This document shows positions 47,444-53,881 of a DNA stretch of 64,000 nucleotides, piece by piece. Position 1 is the first letter of the stretch, and each line of letters starts with the position of its first letter. The notes under the pieces are model-generated. The model had not been told where the DNA came from and made no database searches. It was given only the letters and a program-made list of their open reading frames with translations. Made by a program: the position numbers and the translations under genes. The DNA comes from Oxalobacteraceae bacterium UBA6018 (lineage in GTDB: Bacteria; Pseudomonadota; Gammaproteobacteria; Burkholderiales; Burkholderiaceae_D): assembly GCA_002428015.1 (NCBI GenBank), contig DIZW01000110.1, forward strand, positions 1-64,000, written 5' to 3'.

Positions 47444-48253
47444 ATGAGGAAGTTGCGTGAATTCGGCATCGGATTGGCGGTGCCGGCCGCGCTTGTCGGT
47501 TTTTGGCAGGCGGCGTCGATGCTGGGATGGGTGAATCCCCAGGTGCTGCCGTCGCCGCTGGCGGTCGTCGAGCGCTGGTTCGCCTACTTGCTGCCCTTGG
47601 AGCCGCATACGGAGGGGAGCTGGGTGCGCTGGGCGTTCTCGGGGGAGCTGTTCGTCGACGCGGCCGCGAGCATGTACCGGGTGGTGGTGGGCTTCGCAAT
47701 CGGGGCGGCGTTGGCGTTGCCGCTGGCCTTGCTGATGGGGGCCAGCGCGCGGGTGTACGCCTGGTGTAATCCGCTAGTGCAGGTGCTGCGCCCGATTCCG
47801 CCGATCGCTTACATTCCCTTGGCGATCTTGTGGTTTGGGCTGGGTAATCCGCCGGCCATCTTTTTGATCTCGCTGGGGGCATTTTTTCCTGTGCTGATGA
47901 ATACCATCGCCGGTGTGCGCCAGGTGGACGGCATTTATCTGCGCGCGGCGCGCAACCTGGGCGCGGGCCGCCTCACATTGTTTGTGCGGGTGATCTTGCC
48001 GGCCGCGGTGCCGTATATCTTGTCGGGCGTGCGGATCGGGATCGGGACGGCGTTTATCGTGGTGATCGTGGCGGAAATGATCGCGGTCAATAGCGGCCTG
48101 GGTTTCCGTATGCTGGAGGCGCGTGAGTATTTTTGGCCCGATAAGATCGTGGCGGGCATGATCACCATCGGCATGCTGGGCCTGGCGATCGACGTGGGGA
48201 TGAATCGCTTGAATAACCATTTGCTGCGCTGGCATCGCGGCCTGGAGCATTGA
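47444..48253 (+). CDS. ABC transporter permease (SsuC/TauC-like)
   Basis: A 269-residue inner-membrane permease with about six hydrophobic helices. The BPD_transp_1 family features include 'FRVVVGFAIGAALALPLALLMGAS'-like helix, 'NPLVQVLRPIPPIAYIPLAILWFGLGNPPAIFLISLGAFFPVLMNT' in pattern (the EAA-loop region follows with 'AARNLGAGRLTLFVRVILPAAVPYILSGVRIGIGTAF'), and 'VAEMIAVNSGLGFRMLEAREYF'. A good ggagg site lies before the ATG at 47444. It is separated from the binding-protein gene by the 27-bp inverted repeat and is one base from the ATPase gene. Confidence 0.93.
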   Translation: MRKLREFGIGLAVPAALVGFWQAASMLGWVNPQVLPSPLAVVERWFAYLLPLEPHTEGSWVRWAFSGELFVDAAASMYRVVVGFAIGAALALPLALLMGASARVYAWCNPLVQVLRPIPPIAYIPLAILWFGLGNPPAIFLISLGAFFPVLMNTIAGVRQVDGIYLRAARNLGAGRLTLFVRVILPAAVPYILSGVRIGIGTAFIVVIVAEMIAVNSGLGFRMLEAREYFWPDKIVAGMITIGMLGLAIDVGMNRLNNHLLRWHRGLEH

Positions 48254-48254
48254 G

Positions 48255-49055
48255 ATGAAATCGGCCCATATCGTCATTTCAGGCGTCAGCAAGGTTTTCA
48301 GCGGCAGCGCCGGCAAGGAGCTGGTGGCGCTGCGCGATATCGACCTGGAGATTCCGCGCGGGCAGTTCATCTGTCTGCTGGGTCCTTCCGGATGCGGCAA
48401 GTCGACCTTGCTCAACGCCGTGGCGGGATTCGCGCCGCCGTCTTCCGGGAGCATCGTGGCCGGCGGGATGGCGGTCCGCGGCCCCGGCCCGGACCGGGGC
48501 ATGGTGTTCCAGGAGTACGCGCTGTTCCCGTGGATGACGGTCGAGGAGAACGTCGCCTTCGGGCTGCAGATCAAGCGCCTGCCCAAGCCGGAGATCGCGC
48601 GGCGCGTCGCCACGCTGCTGGCGACCTTGTCGTTGGCGGACTTTCGCCAGCGCTATCCGAAGGACTTGTCCGGGGGCATGCGCCAGCGCGTGGCGATCGC
48701 GCGCGTGCTGGCGCTGGACTCGCCGATCATGTTGATGGATGAGCCCTTCGGCGCGCTCGACGCGCTGACCCGGCGCAACCTGCAGGATGAATTGCTGCGC
48801 ATTTGGGCCGAGCTGAAGAAGACCATCCTGTTCGTCACCCATAGTATCGAGGAGGCGATCTACCTGGCGGACCGCATCGTGGTGATGACTTACCGGCCAG
48901 GAACGGTCAAGCGCGACCTGCTGGTCGGGTTGCCGCGCATACGCGACCCGGCGGCGCCGGAATTTAACGCCTTGAAGCGCGAGCTGGGCCTGCTGGTGAT
49001 GGAGGAGCAGCAGCGCCATCACCACGATGAGCTGCGCATGGCCGCCGTCGACTGA
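48255..49055 (+). CDS. ABC transporter ATP-binding protein (SsuB/TauB-like)
   Basis: A 266-residue ATPase subunit driving the adjacent permease. Walker A is 'LLGPSGCGKSTLLNAVAGF', the Q-loop 'GMVFQEYALFPWMTVEENV', the signature 'DLSGGMRQRVAIARVLALD', Walker B 'IMLMDEPFGALDALTRRNLQDELL' in pattern and the switch histidine 'FVTHSIEEAIYLADRIVVM'. All match the nitrate/sulfonate/taurine subgroup. The C-terminus has a short His-rich stretch ('QQRHHHDELR'). The gene starts one base after the permease stop. Confidence 0.95.
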   Translation: MKSAHIVISGVSKVFSGSAGKELVALRDIDLEIPRGQFICLLGPSGCGKSTLLNAVAGFAPPSSGSIVAGGMAVRGPGPDRGMVFQEYALFPWMTVEENVAFGLQIKRLPKPEIARRVATLLATLSLADFRQRYPKDLSGGMRQRVAIARVLALDSPIMLMDEPFGALDALTRRNLQDELLRIWAELKKTILFVTHSIEEAIYLADRIVVMTYRPGTVKRDLLVGLPRIRDPAAPEFNALKRELGLLVMEEQQRHHHDELRMAAVD

Positions 49056-49163
49056 GCGGCGGCGCCGCCGGCGGCGCTCCGCTGGCGGCAAAAATACCCC
49101 GTCAGAAATCGCTGGGGCGGGCCCGGATGCCCGCGCCGGCGCGATCCAGTGTAAACTTCGACC

Positions 49164-49967
49164 ATGCAGACCTATTTATTACTGGCAGCGGCGTTGCTGT
49201 ACGCCGTCTGCGCCTTCCTTCCGGCCAGCGCGCGCCGCGCGGTCTCGGGCGTCACCGCCGCCGCCTGGGTGCTGCACGCTCTGGCGCTGTCGTCCGACGT
49301 CACCGCCAGCTCCAGTCCCCGGTTCGGCTTCGCGATGATGATCTCGGCGGCGCTGTGGGTGTCGGTGGCCGCCTACTGGATCGAAAACCGCAATCTGGCG
49401 CTGGACGGGCTGCGCCGCCTGGTGATGCCGTGCGCCGCCGTGGCGGCCGCGCTGCCGGCGGTGTTCCCCGGCGAGGTGCTGCAGCTGGAGGGCAAGGCGC
49501 CGGCCTACGCCTGGCACATCGCGGTGGCGATCCTGGCCTACAGCACCTTGACCATCGCGGCCTTCCACGCGGTGCTGATGGCGCTGCAGGAGTCGCGCCT
49601 GCATACGCGCACGCCGCGCGCGCACTGGCTGTCGGGCGCGCTGGACCAGCTGCCGGCCTTGCTGACCATGGAAAAACTGCTGTTTCGCCTGATCGCGATC
49701 GGGTTCGTGCTGCTCAGCCTGACCGTGTTGTCGGGCGTGGTGTTCTCGGAGCAGCTGTTCGGCATCGCCCTGCGCTGGGACCATAAGACCGTGTTCGCGC
49801 TGCTGTCGTGGGTGTTGTTCGGTGCGCTGCTGGCCGGGCGCCGCTGGCGCGGCTGGCGCGGCAAGACCGCGCTGCGCTTCACCCTGGCCGGGTTTGCCAC
49901 CTTGGTGCTCGCCTATGTGGGCAGCCGTTTTGTGTTCGAAGTTATTTTGCATCGAGGTTTCGTATGA
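49164..49967 (+). CDS. CcsA/YpjD-like cytochrome c assembly membrane protein
   Basis: A 267-residue inner-membrane protein with eight predicted hydrophobic helices, of the CcsA/CcmF/CcmC heme-handling superfamily (YpjD subgroup). 'YAWHIAVAILAYSTLTIAAFHAVLMALQE' has the conserved helix histidine. 'TMEKLLFRLIAIGFVLLSLTVLSGVVFS' and 'RWDHKTVFALLSWVLFGALL' are typical, the latter with the second conserved histidine. In many betaproteobacteria this gene is directly divergent from ffh; here the ABC transporter lies between. The WWD heme-binding motif of true CcsA is not seen, so the exact role is unclear. Confidence 0.85.
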   Translation: MQTYLLLAAALLYAVCAFLPASARRAVSGVTAAAWVLHALALSSDVTASSSPRFGFAMMISAALWVSVAAYWIENRNLALDGLRRLVMPCAAVAAALPAVFPGEVLQLEGKAPAYAWHIAVAILAYSTLTIAAFHAVLMALQESRLHTRTPRAHWLSGALDQLPALLTMEKLLFRLIAIGFVLLSLTVLSGVVFSEQLFGIALRWDHKTVFALLSWVLFGALLAGRRWRGWRGKTALRFTLAGFATLVLAYVGSRFVFEVILHRGFV

Positions 49968-50215
49968 GCCGCCTTCTGTTCTGGATTGCCCTGGCCTGCC
50001 TGGTCGTGGCAGCCATCCGCAGCAAACTGCGTAGCGCCGGCCTGGGCGGCGGCGCGCCGGCGGCCCGCACCCACGGCGCCACCCCCCAAGTGGGGCAGGC
50101 CGAGGCGATGGCTTGCTGCGCGCATTGCCATATGTATTTCCCGGCGTCGGAGGCGGTGCGCGCCGACGGCTTGGACTATTGCAGTCCGGCCCACGTGCGC
50201 CAGCCGCCGCTTTGA
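49964..50215 (+). CDS. Small membrane protein of the PP0621 type with a C-terminal Cys cluster
   Basis: An 83-residue protein. It begins with one hydrophobic helix ('LLFWIALACLVVAAI') and ends with a zinc-binding-like module, 'MACCAHCHMYFPASEAV' followed by 'DYCSPAHV', resembling the PP0621 family found between ccsA-like and pilS genes. The start overlaps the ccsA-like stop (ATGA) and the gene ends seven bases before pilS, so all belong to one operon. The function is unknown; its Cys/His pattern resembles TRASH-like or zinc-ribbon metal sites. Confidence 0.85.
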   Translation: MSRLLFWIALACLVVAAIRSKLRSAGLGGGAPAARTHGATPQVGQAEAMACCAHCHMYFPASEAVRADGLDYCSPAHVRQPPL

Positions 50216-50222
50216 CCGCCCG

Positions 50223-51893
50223 ATGATCCGCTGGAGTGCGCTGTCGGCGCAGTCGCGCGAGACCTTCTGGCGCTCGCTGCAGGCACTGAACGCGACCCGC
50301 GTGGTCATCGCGCTGGTGCTGCTGGCCTATCTGTCGTTCGAACGCCGCGCCGACGCGCCCGGCAGCTTTCTGTATGCGCAAACCTGCATCGGCTACGTGA
50401 TCGTGGCCTTGGGCTTCGCGGCGCTGACCCTGTATACGCGGCGCCGCTTCCTGCTGCAGGTGACGTCCCAGATCGCGCTCGATATGGTGGTCATCTCGCT
50501 GCTCTACCTGGCCGGCGGCGGCGCCCGCAGCGGCCTGGTGATCCTGTACCTGTTCCCGCTGGCCGGGGCGGCCATCCTCACGCCCTTGCTGCTGGCGCTG
50601 TTCTCGGCCTCGCTGGTGACGCTGTTCCTGCTCGGCGAGAGCGTGTATCAGGTGATCACCGGAGACGCGCGCAGCGCGCCGATGCAGGCCGGCCTGTACG
50701 GCGCAGCCTTCTTCGCCATCGTGGCGGTGGTCAATCGCCTGGCCGCGCGCCTCATCCGCCAGGAGGAGCTGGCCGTGCGCCGCGGCGCCGACCTGAAGAT
50801 CCAGATGGCGATCAACCAGCTCATCATCGCCGACGTGGGCGACGGCATCCTGGTGGTGGGGCGCGACGGCGAGGTGTTCACCGGGAACCCGGCGGCCCAG
50901 TACATGCTCGGTCTGGGCGAAGGCGCCCAGCATATCCGCCTGGGCGACCGGCCCGCCCTGGAGCCGATCGCCCAGGCGTTCGAGCAGTGGCTGGCGCAGG
51001 AGGGCGCCGGCGCCAAGGGCGTGCAGCGGGCCGCCTTCGTCACCGTCAAGCCTTACCACGACAATGCCGCCTGGAGCGGGCGGCGCGACCTGGCCGCCCA
51101 CCTCAAGCTGCGCTTCGCCAAGGTCGACACGCCCGACGGCGAGGCCGGGCGCTGCGTGATCTTCATGCAGGACGTGACGGCGATCGAGAACCAGGCCCAG
51201 GAGCTGAAGCTGGCCTCGATGGGGCGGCTCACGGCCAGCATCGCGCACGAGGTGCGCAATCCGCTCTCGGCGATCGGCCACGCCACCGCGCTGCTGGCCG
51301 AGGACCTGAGCGCGCCCACCCACGCGCGCCTGCTCAAGATCGTCAGCGACAACGTGGGGCGGGTCAACCGCATGGTCGAGGACATCCTGCAGTTGTCGCG
51401 CAAGGTGCAGCCGAATGGCGATCCCTTGTTCCTGGCGAACTTTTTGGCCGAGCTGAAGACGGAATTTCAGGAAACCCACGCGCTCGCCAGTGATATAGTG
51501 GCGCTGGGTAATACCGGAACGGCGCCGGTGCGCTTCGACGCGCTGCACTTGCGCGAGGTGCTGGTCAATCTGCTGACGAACGCGATCCGTTACGCCAGCG
51601 GGATGGCCGGCAGCATCCGGATCTACGCGGTGACCGATGCCGCCGGGCGCATGGAATTGCATGTGCAGGACGACGGCCCCGGGATCACGCCGGAGATCCG
51701 CGCCCACCTGTTCGAACCGTTCTACACCACCTCGAGCAAGGGCACCGGTCTGGGGCTGTACCTGGCGCGCGAACTGTGCCTGAACAACGAGGCGATGCTC
51801 GACTACGAATACCGGTTCGACGGCGGCGTGTTCGGCCAGGCCAAGGCCAGCGGCAGGTTCGTGATCACCTTCGCCCAGCCGCTGGCGGCGTGA
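50223..51893 (+). CDS. pilS: PilS-like sensor histidine kinase
   Basis: A 556-residue membrane histidine kinase, partner of the downstream sigma-54 regulator. Six hydrophobic helices occupy residues about 20-180, then a PAS domain ('INQLIIADVGDGILVVGRDGEVF'), then HisKA with the phospho-acceptor in 'TASIAHEVRNPLSAIGHA' and HATPase with 'REVLVNLLTNAIRYA', 'VQDDGPGITPEI' and 'TGLGLYLAREL'. The layout is that of PilS, which controls type IV pilin expression in Pseudomonas. No pil structural gene is in the window, so the target is inferred. ATG at 50223, six bases after the small membrane protein gene. Confidence 0.88.
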   Translation: MIRWSALSAQSRETFWRSLQALNATRVVIALVLLAYLSFERRADAPGSFLYAQTCIGYVIVALGFAALTLYTRRRFLLQVTSQIALDMVVISLLYLAGGGARSGLVILYLFPLAGAAILTPLLLALFSASLVTLFLLGESVYQVITGDARSAPMQAGLYGAAFFAIVAVVNRLAARLIRQEELAVRRGADLKIQMAINQLIIADVGDGILVVGRDGEVFTGNPAAQYMLGLGEGAQHIRLGDRPALEPIAQAFEQWLAQEGAGAKGVQRAAFVTVKPYHDNAAWSGRRDLAAHLKLRFAKVDTPDGEAGRCVIFMQDVTAIENQAQELKLASMGRLTASIAHEVRNPLSAIGHATALLAEDLSAPTHARLLKIVSDNVGRVNRMVEDILQLSRKVQPNGDPLFLANFLAELKTEFQETHALASDIVALGNTGTAPVRFDALHLREVLVNLLTNAIRYASGMAGSIRIYAVTDAAGRMELHVQDDGPGITPEIRAHLFEPFYTTSSKGTGLGLYLARELCLNNEAMLDYEYRFDGGVFGQAKASGRFVITFAQPLAA

Positions 51894-51945
51894 AGGCGCG
51901 CGCCGGCATGAAACGCAAGCGCTCTGTGACGAGAAAGGCAGTGCA

Positions 51946-53364
51946 ATGACTTCACCCCGGGTTCTGGTCGTCGACGATGAGGCGGACCTGCGCGAACTGC
52001 TCGAGATCACCCTGGTCAGGATGGGGCTCGACGTGGACAGCGCCGAAACGCTGCGCGAGGCGCGCGCCTTCCTGGCCGGCACCGAGTACGCGCTGGTGCT
52101 GACCGACATGCGCCTGCCCGACGGCCTGGGCCTGGAGCTGGTGCGCGAAGTGACGGCCAACTGCAAGGCCACCCCGATCGCCGTCGTCACCGCCTACGGC
52201 AGCGCCGACAACGCGGTGGTGGCGCTCAAGGCCGGCGCCTTCGATTACGTGTCCAAGCCGGTGGTGCTGGAGGAGTTGCGCGTGATGGTGCAGTCGGCGC
52301 TGCGCCTGTCGGCCGCGCCCGACGCGCCGGCCGCGGGCGTGGCCGCCTCGACCCGCCTGATCGGCGAATCGGCATCGATGCAGTCGCTGCGCGCGCAGAT
52401 CGGCCGCCTGGCGCGTTCGATGGCGCCCATCGCGATCCACGGCGAGTCCGGCAGCGGCAAGGAGCTGGTGGCGCGCGAGATCCACGCGCAGAGCACGCGC
52501 GCGGCCAAGCCTTTCATCGCCGTCAACTGCGGCGCGATTCCCGAAACGCTGATGGAGGCGGAGTTCTTCGGCTACCGCAAGGGCGCCTTCACCGGCGCGG
52601 CGGACGACCGCGACGGCTTCTTCCAGGCCGCCAACGGCGGCACCCTGATGCTCGACGAGGTGGCCGACCTGCCGCTGCCGATGCAGGTCAAGTTGCTGCG
52701 CGCGATCCAGGAACGGCGCGTGCGCAAGATCGGCGCCACCGCCGAGGAGCCGGTGGACGTGCGCATCATCAGCGCCACCCACCAGGACCTGGCGCACTGC
52801 GTCGAGAGCGGGCGCTTCCGCCAGGATCTGTTCTACCGCCTCAATGTGATCGAGCTGTCGGTGCCGCCGCTGCGCGAGCGCCTGGACGACCTGGGCGTGC
52901 TGACCGCGGGGATCCTCAAGCGCCTGGCCGGGCCGGGCCAGCAGGCCGTGCTGGGCGCGCAGGTGCTCGAGACCCTGCGCGCCTACTCCTTCCCCGGCAA
53001 CGTGCGCGAGCTGGAGAACGTGCTGGAACGGGCGCTGGCGTTCGCCGACCATGGCGTGATCGAGGTGGGCGACCTGGCGCTCAAGGGCGCGCGCCTGGCC
53101 GAAGCGGGTGCGCCGGCCGCGGCGCCGTCGGTCCCAGCCGCGCCATCGGCACCATCGGCGCCGCCGGCACCGAAGGGCGCCCCCGGCGACGCGCTGCCCA
53201 ACTGCCTGCCCGAGTACCTGAACCAGATCGAACGCGACATCATCTTGCGGGCGCTGGCGCAAACCCAGTTCAACCGCACCCAGGCCGCTCAACTGCTGGG
53301 CATCAGCTTCCGCCAGCTGCGCTATCAAATGCAAAAGCTGGATATTCACGCGCCGGAGCCTTGA
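51946..53364 (+). CDS. pilR: PilR-like sigma-54-dependent response regulator
   Basis: A 472-residue NtrC-class activator. The receiver domain (1-120) has 'VVDDEADLRELLEI', the phospho-Asp in 'LVLTDMRLPDG' and the Lys in 'FDYVSKPV'. The AAA+ domain (about 140-370) has Walker A 'HGESGSGKELVAREIH' and the sigma-54 contact loop GAFTGA ('YRKGAFTGAADDRDGFF'). A Pro/Ala linker leads to a Fis-type HTH ('ALAQTQFNRTQAAQLLGISFRQLRYQMQKL'). It lies 52 bp after pilS and probably activates RpoN promoters, in analogy to the pilA promoter. Confidence 0.92.
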   Translation: MTSPRVLVVDDEADLRELLEITLVRMGLDVDSAETLREARAFLAGTEYALVLTDMRLPDGLGLELVREVTANCKATPIAVVTAYGSADNAVVALKAGAFDYVSKPVVLEELRVMVQSALRLSAAPDAPAAGVAASTRLIGESASMQSLRAQIGRLARSMAPIAIHGESGSGKELVAREIHAQSTRAAKPFIAVNCGAIPETLMEAEFFGYRKGAFTGAADDRDGFFQAANGGTLMLDEVADLPLPMQVKLLRAIQERRVRKIGATAEEPVDVRIISATHQDLAHCVESGRFRQDLFYRLNVIELSVPPLRERLDDLGVLTAGILKRLAGPGQQAVLGAQVLETLRAYSFPGNVRELENVLERALAFADHGVIEVGDLALKGARLAEAGAPAAAPSVPAAPSAPSAPPAPKGAPGDALPNCLPEYLNQIERDIILRALAQTQFNRTQAAQLLGISFRQLRYQMQKLDIHAPEP

Positions 53365-53595
53365 GCGCCACCAGGTCGTCCGGCGCCGCCCGGCCCTGCG
53401 AAAACGGCCAGCGCCGCCGGCGGGTCGGCGCGCGCACCGTTGAGACCTCAAAAAGCCGTTGGCGAGCTCGTCCGCACCGAACGGGCTGGGCCGCGACGTT
53501 AGCGCTCGCTAACCCGCTGACCCTATCGGCGTCTGGCCTCGAAAATGTCAAGGTCGCCGCCGAAAATAAAACCGGAGTTTGATTCCAGTTACCTA
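53365..53595. other. Non-coding stretch after pilR
   Basis: No gene was found in the first 230 bases of the 517-bp pilR-nrdA gap. The only structure is a perfect hairpin GTTAGCG-CT-CGCTAAC at 53498-53513, without a T-run, which could still end pilR transcription in a Rho-dependent way. Composition drops from GC-rich to AT-rich toward 53560. Confidence 0.5.
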
Positions 53596-53661
53596 TTGCA
53601 CACGTGTGGGCTAGCCACTACAATTAGTTATGAGATTTGATCAACGTACTACATGTAGTGG
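53596..53661 (+). promoter_or_regulatory. nrdA promoter with two candidate NrdR boxes
   Basis: A sigma-70 type promoter reads TTGCAC (53596-53601), a 17-bp spacer, TACAAT (53619-53624). Two 16-bp sites with the NrdR-box pattern (ACAC-w-A-T-A-w-GTGT-like palindromes) overlap or follow it: CCACTACAATTAGTTA (53615-53630) and GTACTACATGTAGTGG (53646-53661). The second contains a perfect ACTACATGTAGT palindrome. Their centres are exactly 31 bp apart, three helical turns, the spacing known for paired NrdR boxes. Binding would block the -10 and the first transcribed bases. Confidence 0.75.
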
Positions 53662-53881
53662 TCACCAGCGAATTTACACCCATATGCGCGAACTCGGCAC
53701 CTTCGAAGAAATTGCCTCAGAGATAGCGTTTTTTACCCCACGATGACGCCTTTTTCCGACCACGTACTGGTGGCCGGGCGCCATGGTGTTTGCTTTTGTT
53801 AGCGTAGGCGGGCAGCCCAGGCGGCTGTCCCATTGATAAAAAACCGGCGGCAGCGCGCTGTTAGCCGTTCCAGGAGGATTC

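Noticed and set aside
49179..52190. A 1003-codon antisense open frame across ccsA-like and pilS
   Set aside because: It is a shadow of well-supported plus-strand genes; composition is unlike a protein.
53684..53746. A 20-codon ORF in the nrdA leader as a leader peptide
   Set aside because: No ribosome-binding site and no clear attenuator structure after it.
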